Assembly: GCF_017104965.1 (NCBI RefSeq)
Contig: NZ_JAAGPR010000037.1
Coordinates: forward strand, 17,656-81,655
DNA length: 64,000 nucleotides
Direction: 5' to 3'
From: Paraburkholderia sp. Ac-20340
GTDB lineage: Bacteria; Pseudomonadota; Gammaproteobacteria; Burkholderiales; Burkholderiaceae
How positions within the stretch are numbered: position 1 is the first letter of the stretch; the number at the start of each line of letters is the position of its first letter. The notes under the pieces are model-generated. The model was not told where the DNA came from. It ran no database searches and saw only the letters and a list, made by a program, of their open reading frames with translations. The translations under genes were made by a program, and so were the position numbers. Below, in pieces: positions 26,621 through 34,556 of this stretch.

Positions 26621-26640
26621 ACTGTCGCGCCATAGACAGT
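26621..26640. promoter_or_regulatory. Candidate Crp/Fnr-type operator, copy 2
   Basis: ACTGTC-N8-GACAGT is a perfect inverted repeat 52 bases before the MFS start. It matches the site at 25804 in arms and spacing. Confidence 0.65.
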
Positions 26641-26691
26641 CGCGCTCACGCCGGCCCGAAATAATGCGTGTCATACATCAGGAGACACGCA

Positions 26692-28059
26692 ATGAATCGC
26701 GCCCATTCGCTGCCCCCAGCAGCCGCGCCGCTCGAGAGCCCGTCAGGCCGCCTGGCCGAAGATGCCGTCTTTCAAAAGATCATCTGGCGCGTGATGCCGC
26801 TCATTCTGATCGCTTACGTCTGCGCATTCCTCGACCGTATCAATATCGGCTACGCGCAGTTGCAGATGAAGCAGGACCTTGCCTTCTCCGACGCGGTCTA
26901 TGGACTCGGAGCCGGTATCTTCTTCGTCACGTATCTTTTGTTCGAACTGCAAAGCAATCTGGTGCTCGAGAAGATCGGCGCGCGGCTCACTTTCCTGCGC
27001 ATCATGGTGCTGTGGGGCCTCACATCCGCCGCCACGGCATTCGTCACGGCGCCGTGGCAATTCTATGGAATCCGGCTATTGCTCGGCCTGTTCGAAGCGG
27101 GCTTTTTCCCCGGCATCATTCTTTATCTGACGTATTGGTATCCGAGCCAGCGCCGCGGCCGCGTGACGGGTCTGTTCCTGTTCGGCATGCCGATCACGGG
27201 CGTGCTCGGCGGACCGCTTTCGGGCACGATCATGAGCCGCCTGGAAGGCGTGGGCGGCATGCACGGCTGGCAATGGCTGTTCCTCGTCGAAGGCTTGCCG
27301 ACGGTGTTGTTGGGGATTGTGCTGTATCGCATGCTTCCGAACCGGCCGGCTAGCGCTCCATGGCTGAACGATGCCGAGAAAGCGCTCGTGCAGTCGGTCC
27401 TCAATGCCGATCACGGCGGCAAATCCCGCTCTGGCCATCATGGCAAGCTCACCGCGGCGCTGGTCGACCCGAAGACCTACGTGCTGGCTTTCGTCTACTT
27501 CTGCTGCGCCTGCGCCGTCTACACGCTGACGTTCTGGTTGCCGACGATGATCAAAGGGCTGGGCATCGCCCCGCTTGCCACGATCGGCTGGTATACGGCC
27601 GTGCCTTATCTCTTCGGTGCGCTGGGTGTGCTCGTCATCAGCCGCAGTTCGGATCGCTTCAAGGAGCGCCGCTGGCATGTCGGCGGCACGCTGGTCCTGG
27701 GCGTCGTGGTGCTCGCCTTGACCTCGTTCCTCGGCACCGCTGTCGTACCGGTGATGGTCCTGATGTGCGTGGCCTCGTTCTTCATCTTCGGCGGCGGCTC
27801 GCTGTTCTGGTCGATCCCGCCGACCTACCTTGGCCGGGACTCGGCTGCGGCAGGGATCGCCGTCATCAGCTCGCTGGGGATCCTCGGCGGATTCGTCAGC
27901 CCGACGCTGATCGGCTGGATCAAAGGCGCGACCGGCAGCATCCAGATGGGCCTGCTTGCCCTGACCGCGGTTGTCATCGGCGGCGGTCTCACGATCCTGC
28001 TGGGCCTGCCCAAAAGCGCAGTCCGGGTTGGTCCCGGCGACGATTCGAACGCGCCTTGA
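26692..28059 (+). CDS. MFS transporter, anion:cation symporter (ACS) type
   Basis: The 455-residue, 12-helix transporter has the ACS-family start (IIWRVMPLILIAYVCAFLDRINIGYAQLQM in part), LLGLFEAGFFPGIILYLTYWYP in helix 4-5 and a long central loop. Members import organic acids by proton symport. AGGAG lies 8 bases before ATG 26692. It is 60 bases ahead of the BKACE gene and has a candidate Crp/Fnr operator upstream. It likely imports the hydroxy or keto acid degraded by the unit. Confidence 0.92.
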   Translation: MNRAHSLPPAAAPLESPSGRLAEDAVFQKIIWRVMPLILIAYVCAFLDRINIGYAQLQMKQDLAFSDAVYGLGAGIFFVTYLLFELQSNLVLEKIGARLTFLRIMVLWGLTSAATAFVTAPWQFYGIRLLLGLFEAGFFPGIILYLTYWYPSQRRGRVTGLFLFGMPITGVLGGPLSGTIMSRLEGVGGMHGWQWLFLVEGLPTVLLGIVLYRMLPNRPASAPWLNDAEKALVQSVLNADHGGKSRSGHHGKLTAALVDPKTYVLAFVYFCCACAVYTLTFWLPTMIKGLGIAPLATIGWYTAVPYLFGALGVLVISRSSDRFKERRWHVGGTLVLGVVVLALTSFLGTAVVPVMVLMCVASFFIFGGGSLFWSIPPTYLGRDSAAAGIAVISSLGILGGFVSPTLIGWIKGATGSIQMGLLALTAVVIGGGLTILLGLPKSAVRVGPGDDSNAP

Positions 28060-28119
28060 TCGAATTGCCATCGCCATTCCTGTTCTTTGCATCCCATTCA
28101 AAATCTGGAGTCACCCATC

Positions 28120-29040
28120 ATGAGCAAGCCCAAAGTTATCGTGACCGTTGCGCCGACCGGCGGCATGGCCAGCAAGAAAATGAACCCGAACCTGCCGACG
28201 CAGCCGCAGGAGATCGCGGACGACACCTATCGTTGCTATAACGCCGGCGCCAGCGTCGTTGCGGTGCACGCGCGGCGTCCCGACGATGAGGCCACCTGCG
28301 ATCCGGCAATCTATAGCCAGATCAACCGGCTGATTCGCGACAAATGCGACATCATCCTCAACAACTCCACCGGCGGCGGTATCAATGGCGACATGGTTCG
28401 CGAACTCGACAACGGCCTGTGGGAAATCCAGTGGGAAGAACGGCTGAAGGGCATGCAGGGCGACGGCGTCGAGATGTGCACGCTCGATGCGCAGACCGTG
28501 ATTGCGAGTTTTGGCGGCAAGGAGATACTGGTGGCGACGCCGCCCTCGCGCATCCGGCAGATCGCGCAGATGATGAAGGATCGCGGCATCAAGCCGGAGT
28601 GGGAAGTGTTCGGCCTCGCCGATATCGTCCAGGATGTTCAGCGTGCGATTCATGAGGGGCTCGACGAGGCGCCGCACTTTATCAATATCGTGATCGGCGC
28701 CAATGCGTTTCAGGGCGCGTTGCCCTACACGCCCCGGTTGTTGCAGACGATGGTCGATCATCTGCCTCGCGACACCGTTTTCAATGTCAGCGCCATCGGC
28801 GCGGCGCAGTTGCCCGCCGCGATGAATTCGCTGTTGCTCGGAGGGCACGTGCGAGTCGGGCTCGAAGACAATCTCTACTACCGGCAAGGTCAGTTGGCCA
28901 CCAATGTGCAACTGGTCGAGCGGCTTGTTCGCCTGGTACGCGAGATGGGCTATGAGCCGGCCACGCCCGCTGAAGCACGGGAGATCATTGGACTGCGGCC
29001 GTTGCGCGAAACCAGCCGCGCGGCCTGTCAGGAGGCTTAG
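28120..29040 (+). CDS. BKACE family beta-keto acid cleavage enzyme (DUF849)
   Basis: The 306-residue TIM-barrel protein belongs to the BKACE family, which condenses a beta-keto acid with acetyl-CoA to give acetoacetate and a CoA ester (for example 3-keto-5-aminohexanoate or 3-dehydrocarnitine). Seen are VTVAPTGG at the N terminus, NNSTGGG, and GHVRVGLEDNLYY with the conserved Glu. The metal region reads AVHARRPDD, so one His of the usual HxHxRD motif is replaced by Ala. The gene ends in GGAGG, which overlaps the ribosome site of a broken dehydrogenase gene. The context of SDR, thioesterase and dehydrogenase remnant points to a carnitine-like substrate. Confidence 0.9.
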   Translation: MSKPKVIVTVAPTGGMASKKMNPNLPTQPQEIADDTYRCYNAGASVVAVHARRPDDEATCDPAIYSQINRLIRDKCDIILNNSTGGGINGDMVRELDNGLWEIQWEERLKGMQGDGVEMCTLDAQTVIASFGGKEILVATPPSRIRQIAQMMKDRGIKPEWEVFGLADIVQDVQRAIHEGLDEAPHFINIVIGANAFQGALPYTPRLLQTMVDHLPRDTVFNVSAIGAAQLPAAMNSLLLGGHVRVGLEDNLYYRQGQLATNVQLVERLVRLVREMGYEPATPAEAREIIGLRPLRETSRAACQEA

Positions 29041-29043
29041 GCA

Positions 29044-29179
29044 ATGGCAGCGCGGGCCATCAAGGTGGCCGCGTTGTCGGCACGGGTGTCATTGGCGCAG
29101 GTTGGGCGACACACTTCCTGGCGCAGGGTTTTGCCGTCACGGCGACCGATCCCGGCGAGAGAGCCGAGCCGCCCTCCTG
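29044..29179 (+). pseudogene. Remnant of a carnitine/3-hydroxyacyl dehydrogenase gene
   Basis: An ATG 3 bases after the BKACE stop, with a strong GGAGG, begins MAARAIKVAA. One base is then missing near 29071; in the shifted frame the sequence reads VVGTGVIGAGWATHFLAQGF followed by AVTATDPGE, the NAD-binding start of L-carnitine dehydrogenase and 3-hydroxybutyryl-CoA dehydrogenase relatives. It ends at a stop about 40 codons in, and the other 270 or so residues are absent. The gene is therefore frameshifted and truncated. This shows the operon once ended in a hydroxy-acid dehydrogenase. Confidence 0.8.
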
Positions 29180-29328
29180 ATTCCACCTCATTTGTTCCCC
29201 CGACGCAAAACTCATAGTCCATGGCGGGTGTTCGAATCCTGCGCCGATACGCCTAGAGTCTGCATCCATCGGATCGCTTCGATCCGCCCGGCAAGCAGAC
29301 CGGAAACTCACTTCCAGCGAGGCCTATT

Positions 29329-30060
29329 GTGAACACCCCCGTGAACACCCCCAGCAGCAATTCGAAAGTCATCATCGTCACCGGCGCGTCGCAAGGCATT
29401 GGCGCGCAAACGGTCGAGGCGTTTCTCGCACTCGGCCATCGCGTGGTCGCGACGTCTCGCACCATCGCGCCCTCTACCGACGCGAATCTCGTCACAGTAG
29501 CCGGCGATATCGGCGACCCGGCCACCGCGCGCCGCGTAATCGATGCGGCCATCGAGCGCTTCGACCGCATCGATACGCTCATCAATAACGCCGGCATTTT
29601 CATCGCCAAGCCGTTCACGCAATACACGGCCGACGACTACGCGGCAATCACCCGCGTCAACCTCAACGGCTTCTTCCACATCACGCAACTGGCCGTCGAG
29701 CAGATGCTCAGGCAACGCAGCGGCCACGTGCTCAGCATCACAACGAGTCTTGTCGATCAGGCCAACCACAACGTACCTTCGGTGCTGGCTTCGCTGACCA
29801 AGGGCGGCCTGAATGCGGCAACGAAGTCGCTCGCGATCGAATACGCCGCCGCGGGCATTCGCGCCAATGCGGTGTCGCCGGGCGTCATCAAATCGCCGAT
29901 GCACGCGCCCGAAACGCACGCGGCATTGAGCGCGCTGCATCCGATGGGGCGCATGGGCGAAATGAGCGAGATCGTCGATGCGATTCTCTATCTGGATTCC
30001 GCCGCCTTCGTCACCGGCGAGATCCTGCACGTGGATGGCGGCCAGAGCGCCGGGCATTGA
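29329..30060 (+). CDS. SDR family protein lacking the catalytic tyrosine
   Basis: The 243-residue product has the Rossmann motif TGASQGIGAQ, NNAG, and the usual C-terminal GEILHVDGGQSAGH. At the active site it reads PSVLASLTKGG: the lysine is present, but the residue four before it is Ala instead of Tyr. Ser-Tyr-Lys chemistry would thus be altered, and the protein may be a non-classical reductase or a binding protein. GTG 29329 is the likely start. It follows the dehydrogenase remnant by about 150 bases and may or may not belong to that unit. Confidence 0.85.
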   Translation: MNTPVNTPSSNSKVIIVTGASQGIGAQTVEAFLALGHRVVATSRTIAPSTDANLVTVAGDIGDPATARRVIDAAIERFDRIDTLINNAGIFIAKPFTQYTADDYAAITRVNLNGFFHITQLAVEQMLRQRSGHVLSITTSLVDQANHNVPSVLASLTKGGLNAATKSLAIEYAAAGIRANAVSPGVIKSPMHAPETHAALSALHPMGRMGEMSEIVDAILYLDSAAFVTGEILHVDGGQSAGH

Positions 30061-30342
30061 ACTCATCGAAACCAATCAACGCGCGCCGTGCCGAACGGCC
30101 GCGCAACCGGCCGGCCGCAGCTTGGCCGATGCTCGCGGCCGTGTATGGCCGCATGGCACAGACCGTGGACACCGGCATGGGCGATCTGGACTGGTCGGCA
30201 ATGGCCGCTTTCCTGCTCGACCAGGAGTGCTCTGGCGGGCCGCCCGCGCCCGCCCGTTTCTCCAGCAGCCGAAAGCGCGTTTCATATTGCGGAATTCCCA
30301 CCGATTTTCTGCGTCGCGGCGTTTTCGCGGTTTGAAAATGTG

Positions 30343-30357
30343 TTTTGCATCGCAAAA
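30343..30357. promoter_or_regulatory. Candidate operator TTTTGC-ATC-GCAAAA
   Basis: A perfect 6-base inverted repeat with a 3-base spacer, upstream of the aceA promoter. The TTTGC/GCAAA arms resemble sites of acyl-CoA-responsive XRE regulators (RamB, PccR type) that control acetate and propionate genes in other bacteria. The regulator here is not identified. Confidence 0.5.
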
Positions 30358-30373
30358 TTTCTCTCGTATCTCA

Positions 30374-30402
30374 TTGAAATATAAGCATAAATTATGTCTT
30401 AT
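30374..30402 (+). promoter_or_regulatory. aceA: Candidate aceA promoter
   Basis: TTGAAA (30374-30379), a 17-base spacer and TCTTAT (30397-30402). The -10 is imperfect; the start site would fall in the palindrome at 30404. Confidence 0.4.
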
Positions 30403-30403
30403 G

Positions 30404-30415
30404 TCTTATATAAGA
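30404..30415. promoter_or_regulatory. Perfect palindrome TCTTATATAAGA
   Basis: A perfect 12-base palindrome preceded by an overlapping direct repeat (ATGTCTT ATGTCTT). It sits at or just after the predicted start of transcription, a place where a repressor would block aceA. Confidence 0.55.
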
Positions 30416-30519
30416 GTTGGGCGAACGGCGCTTACTATTAAGTCATGCAGTGCGCTTCGAGACACGCAGCGACACGCCGGACTCACCAGTCAAACGCGCT
30501 TTCCTCTCAGGAGATACAC

Positions 30520-32100
30520 ATGTCCCAATATCAAGAAGACATCCAGGCAGTTGCCGGTTTGAAGGAGCAACAAGGCAGCGCCTGGGATGCCATCAATCCC
30601 GAATACGCCGCCCGCATGCGCGCCCAGAACAAGTTCAAGACGGGCCTGGACATCGCGAAGTACACGGCAAAGATCATGCGCGCCGACATGGCTGCCTACG
30701 ATGCCGATCCGGCGAAGTACACCCAGTCGCTCGGTTGCTGGCACGGTTTCATCGGCCAGCAGAAGATGATCTCGATCAAGAAGCACTTCAACAGCACGGA
30801 ACGCCGCTACCTGTATCTGTCGGGCTGGATGGTTGCGGCCCTGCGCTCGGAATTCGGCCCGCTGCCGGACCAGTCGATGCACGAAAAGACCTCCGTCAGC
30901 GCGCTGATCCGCGAGCTGTACACCTTCCTGCGTCAGGCCGATGCACGCGAACTCGGCGGTCTGTTCCGCCAGCTCGACGGCGCTGAAGGTCCGGCGAAGG
31001 CCGCGATCCAGCAAAAGATCGACAACCACGTGACCCATGTCGTGCCGATCATCGCCGACATCGACGCCGGTTTCGGCAATGCTGAAGCGACCTATCTGCT
31101 GGCCAAGCAGTTCATCGAAGCGGGCGCCTGCTGTATCCAGATCGAAAACCAGGTCTCGGACGAAAAGCAGTGCGGTCACCAGGACGGCAAGGTCACCGTG
31201 CCGCACGAGGACTTCCTCGCCAAGATCCGCGCGATCCGCTACGCCTTCCTCGAACTGGGCGTGGACGACGGCATCATCGTGGCGCGCACCGACTCGCTGG
31301 GCGCAGGCCTGACCAAGCAGATCGCCGTGACACGCCAGCCGGGCGATCTGGGCGACCAGTACAACGCGTTCCTCGACTGCGAAGAGCTGTCCGCCGACCA
31401 GTTGGGCAACGGCGACGTCATCATCAAGCGCGACGGCAAGCTGCTGCGTCCGAAGCGCCTGCCGAGCAACCTGTTCCAGTTCCGCGCCGGTTCGGGCGAA
31501 GCGCGCTGCGTGCTGGATTGCATCACCGCGCTGCAGAATGGCGCCGACCTGCTGTGGATCGAAACCGAAAAACCGCATATCGCGCAGATCGGCGGCATGG
31601 TCAGCGAAATCCGCAAGGTGATCCCGAACGCCAAGCTGGTCTACAACAACAGCCCGTCGTTCAACTGGACGCTGAACTTCCGCCAGCAGGCCTACGATGC
31701 GATGCAGGCCGCCGGCAAGGACGTGTCGAAGTACGATCGCGCCCAGCTGATGAGCGTGGAATACGACCAGACCGAACTCGCCACGCTGGCCGACGAGAAG
31801 ATCCGCACCTTCCAGGCCGACGCGTCGCGTGAAGCCGGCATCTTCCACCACCTGATCACGCTGCCGACGTACCACACGGCCGCACTGTCGACGGACAACC
31901 TCGCGAAGGAATACTTCGGCGATCAAGGCATGCTCGGTTATGTGGCGGGCGTGCAGCGCAAGGAAATCCGCCAGGGCATCGCCTGCGTGAAGCACCAGAA
32001 CATGTCCGGCTCGGATATCGGCGACGATCACAAGGAATACTTCAGCGGCGAAGCAGCGCTGAAGGCAGCAGGCAAGGACAACACGATGAACCAGTTCTAA
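30520..32100 (+). CDS. aceA: Isocitrate lyase
   Basis: The 526-residue enzyme cleaves isocitrate to glyoxylate and succinate, the first step of the glyoxylate shunt, allowing growth on acetate and fatty acids. The catalytic signature is KQCGH at 216-220 (KKCGH in E. coli, Cys218 here). Length matches the longer isocitrate lyase form found in Pseudomonas and Burkholderia (about 530) instead of the 434-residue E. coli form. AGGAGA precedes ATG 30520. The gene is monocistronic, with a terminator 30 bases after the stop. No malate synthase gene is in the window. Confidence 0.97.
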   Translation: MSQYQEDIQAVAGLKEQQGSAWDAINPEYAARMRAQNKFKTGLDIAKYTAKIMRADMAAYDADPAKYTQSLGCWHGFIGQQKMISIKKHFNSTERRYLYLSGWMVAALRSEFGPLPDQSMHEKTSVSALIRELYTFLRQADARELGGLFRQLDGAEGPAKAAIQQKIDNHVTHVVPIIADIDAGFGNAEATYLLAKQFIEAGACCIQIENQVSDEKQCGHQDGKVTVPHEDFLAKIRAIRYAFLELGVDDGIIVARTDSLGAGLTKQIAVTRQPGDLGDQYNAFLDCEELSADQLGNGDVIIKRDGKLLRPKRLPSNLFQFRAGSGEARCVLDCITALQNGADLLWIETEKPHIAQIGGMVSEIRKVIPNAKLVYNNSPSFNWTLNFRQQAYDAMQAAGKDVSKYDRAQLMSVEYDQTELATLADEKIRTFQADASREAGIFHHLITLPTYHTAALSTDNLAKEYFGDQGMLGYVAGVQRKEIRQGIACVKHQNMSGSDIGDDHKEYFSGEAALKAAGKDNTMNQF

Positions 32101-32132
32101 GAACGGTCATTTCGCAAGCAAACAGCACGCAA

Positions 32133-32165
32133 AAACGCCAGCCCAGCCGGGTTGGCGTTTTTTTA
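32133..32165 (+). terminator. Rho-independent terminator of aceA
   Basis: AACGCCAGC and GTTGGCGTT form the stem of a hairpin followed by a run of seven T residues. Confidence 0.9.
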
Positions 32166-32230
32166 TCCGCCTTGCCGAAAACACGCGGCTGCACCAATAC
32201 TCTTCGTCAAACCCGGCAACGGAGAGCACC

Positions 32231-33679
32231 ATGTCCCTGCAGAGCATCAAGCATGTCGTCGTCGTGATGTTCGAAAACCGCTCGTTCGATACCATGCTCG
32301 GCGGTCTTTACAGCAACGGCGCGAGTCCCGCGCAATTTCTGCCTGCATCGACTGCGCAGAAAGCATTCGATGGCCTGACACCCGGGCTGTCGAATCCCAC
32401 CAGGGCAGGCGGCACGATCTTCGCGACCACGCCGGCCGCCACCGCCACCCTGCCCGATCCCGACCCGCAGGAAACGTTTGTGAACGTGAGTGAGCAACTG
32501 CTCGGCGGCGCGGCAGGCGCGGCGCCGATGTCCGGCTTCGTGCTCAATTACGAAACGACCACCACGGCAGACCCCAGTCAGGTCATGCAGTGCCACAGCC
32601 CGGAACAGTTGAACGTGCTTTCCACGCTTGCGCGCGAATACAGCGTCTGCGATGCCTGGTTCGCCTCCGTGCCCAGCCAGACCTGGCCGAATCGCGCCTT
32701 CGTCCACGCGGGCACCTCGAACGGTCACGTGGACAACGGCCATCCGCCCGATCCGTTCGACTGGCAGGTACGCACCATCTTCAACGTGCTGGGCGATGTG
32801 GGCGCGAGCTGGGCCGTGTATAGCGATGCGCTGATTGCCCCTTCGCTCACGGTCACGATGTTCCCGACGCTCTGGGGTACGAAATACAAGCCGAATTTCC
32901 AGCGCTTCGGCGATTTTGTCTCCGCTTGCCAGAACAACACCTTGCCGCAGTATGCGTTTATCGAGCCGCGCTTTCTGCTCGATCCCAACGATCAGCATCC
33001 GCCGCACGACGTCTACGCGGGCGAGCGCTTTCTCTACGATATCTGGCACGCCATCAGCACTTCACCTGCGTGGCCCGAGACGCTGTTCATCATCACCTAC
33101 GACGAACACGGCGGCACGTACGATCATGTGCTACCGCCCGCCAACGCCGTGTCGCCCGATGCCGCGAGCGATCCAGGCGACCAGAACTTCGCATTCGACC
33201 GCTTTGGCGTACGCGTGCCCGCCGTGGTCGTTTCGCCGTGGATCGCGCCGGGCACCGTGTTCCGCTCGCCGGAGCCCACGCCTTACGACCACACGTCGAT
33301 CCTCGCCACTTTGCGCGACTGGCTCGCCATCGCGCCCACGGACATGCTCGCGAGCAAACGCGTCGCCGCCGCGCCGACGCTCGCGCCCCTGCTCACGCTC
33401 GACACGCCGCGCACCGACCTGCCGGCAATCGCCGCGCCGCCCGCCAGCGGCTTTACCGCGACCAGCCTTGCGCGCCCGCTCAACGATCTGCAGCAGAGCC
33501 TCGTGAGCGGCACCGCGCGCCGTGCGGGACTGAACCCGGCGGCGACGCTCGGTTCGATGTCCACCGGCCAGCACGCGCTGGACTTCTTCCACAAGCTGAC
33601 GGGCGGAAGCCCGCCTGCCCCCCAACCCGCCGATCCCGCCAGCGAGACCGCACCGGCAAGCCCATCGCCACAGGACTAA
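32231..33679 (+). CDS. Phosphoesterase family protein (phospholipase C/acid phosphatase type)
   Basis: The 482-residue product matches the family of non-haemolytic phospholipase C and AcpA acid phosphatase. It opens IKHVVVVMFENRSFDTMLGG (catalytic ENRSFD), and has FASVPSQTWPNRAFVHAGTS, YDEHGGTYDHVLPP and YDHTSILATLRDWL. Unlike PlcN it has no Tat or Sec signal peptide and no twin-arginine motif, so its location is unclear. The last 40 residues are Pro/Ala/Ser-rich and probably disordered. It would hydrolyse a phosphate ester; the substrate cannot be assigned. Confidence 0.9.
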   Translation: MSLQSIKHVVVVMFENRSFDTMLGGLYSNGASPAQFLPASTAQKAFDGLTPGLSNPTRAGGTIFATTPAATATLPDPDPQETFVNVSEQLLGGAAGAAPMSGFVLNYETTTTADPSQVMQCHSPEQLNVLSTLAREYSVCDAWFASVPSQTWPNRAFVHAGTSNGHVDNGHPPDPFDWQVRTIFNVLGDVGASWAVYSDALIAPSLTVTMFPTLWGTKYKPNFQRFGDFVSACQNNTLPQYAFIEPRFLLDPNDQHPPHDVYAGERFLYDIWHAISTSPAWPETLFIITYDEHGGTYDHVLPPANAVSPDAASDPGDQNFAFDRFGVRVPAVVVSPWIAPGTVFRSPEPTPYDHTSILATLRDWLAIAPTDMLASKRVAAAPTLAPLLTLDTPRTDLPAIAAPPASGFTATSLARPLNDLQQSLVSGTARRAGLNPAATLGSMSTGQHALDFFHKLTGGSPPAPQPADPASETAPASPSPQD

Positions 33680-33770
33680 CCGGCGCCGGGCGGCGACTCG
33701 CGCCACCGTCATCAACGCGCAATCTGCACGCGGTACGCTGGGCGTACAAGAACTCAGATCCCAGCACCGC

Positions 33771-34514
33771 ATGCAACCCGTCACCTCAGAGTGTGACCGG
33801 GCGTCAGTCCGCGCCGCCCGTCTTAGTGTCTTCGCGAGCGCCTCGCTGGTGGCCGTGCAACTGACGATCGGCTGGTGCGCGGATTCGCGCGCCATCTTCG
33901 CCGACGGCGTCCACACCTTCATCGATCTGCTGGTCGATGCACTGCTTTTTGCCTCGCTGTTGCTGCGCGCCAGTCAGTTGCGCAAGCTGCCGCGCATGGC
34001 CGCGTCCTTCACGCCGGCGACCTTCTGCACCACAGTCTCAGCCCTCGCGGGCGCTGCATTGCTGGCTCAGGGTTGCGGCGGCATGTCGGTTGCGGACGCA
34101 ACGATTCCGGCCGCCACCAGCGGCGCGACACAGAGCTGGGTGCTGGCGGCAGCGTTGCTGGTGATCGCCATCCGCGAATACACGGCGCGACGCCTGAGCG
34201 CCACTGCGGAAAAAGTCGCCGATACCGATTCGCGCGCCGCAAGCGTATTGAGCGCGGGTGCGTGGCATGCGCGCATCGATGCGTTGTCAGCTTGTGCTGC
34301 GGCGGCTGGCGCGGGCGGGATTCTGGCAGGCTTCGGCAACCTCGACCATATCGCCACGGCTTTGATCGGCGCGATCATGCTCGCCACGGCGATCTTTCCG
34401 AAAGACAGCCCGATTCGCAAAGCACTGGGCTTCCTCAAGGCGTCTGCATGGCGGATGTGCTCGCTGCGCATGGGGCCTCGCGCGCAGGCTTCGGAGCGTG
34501 GCGCAGGACGCTAG
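33771..34514 (+). CDS. Cation diffusion facilitator-like transporter without C-terminal domain
   Basis: The 247-residue membrane protein resembles CDF metal/proton antiporters. The metal-site residues are visible as FIDLLVDAL (Asp-x3-Asp, helix 2) and AWHARIDALSA (His-x3-Asp, helix 5). The cytoplasmic C-terminal ferredoxin-like domain that dimerises most CDFs is missing: after helix 6 only a short basic tail remains. Such truncated members exist. The transported ion, probably Zn, Fe, Mn or Co, cannot be told. It stands alone, 42 bases before a convergent LpxL-type gene. Confidence 0.78.
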   Translation: MQPVTSECDRASVRAARLSVFASASLVAVQLTIGWCADSRAIFADGVHTFIDLLVDALLFASLLLRASQLRKLPRMAASFTPATFCTTVSALAGAALLAQGCGGMSVADATIPAATSGATQSWVLAAALLVIAIREYTARRLSATAEKVADTDSRAASVLSAGAWHARIDALSACAAAAGAGGILAGFGNLDHIATALIGAIMLATAIFPKDSPIRKALGFLKASAWRMCSLRMGPRAQASERGAGR

Positions 34515-34556
34515 AGCTGCCAGCGCAACCGCGCCTCTGCGCGGCTGCATCAGCCA

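Larger units (their letters stand above)
30061..30519. other. aceA upstream regulatory region
   Basis: No credible gene is seen in 459 bases. The right half is AT-rich and holds two palindromes and a promoter (listed separately). The left half is GC-rich with short random ORFs. Confidence 0.6.

Noticed and set aside
29215..29255. TTCGAATCC-containing segment that looks like a tRNA T-arm
   Set aside because: The stems do not pair around a 7-base loop and no acceptor or anticodon arm is found upstream.
30490..32031. 513-residue minus-strand ORF opposite aceA
   Set aside because: Complement of a highly conserved isocitrate lyase gene; no ribosome site or motif.
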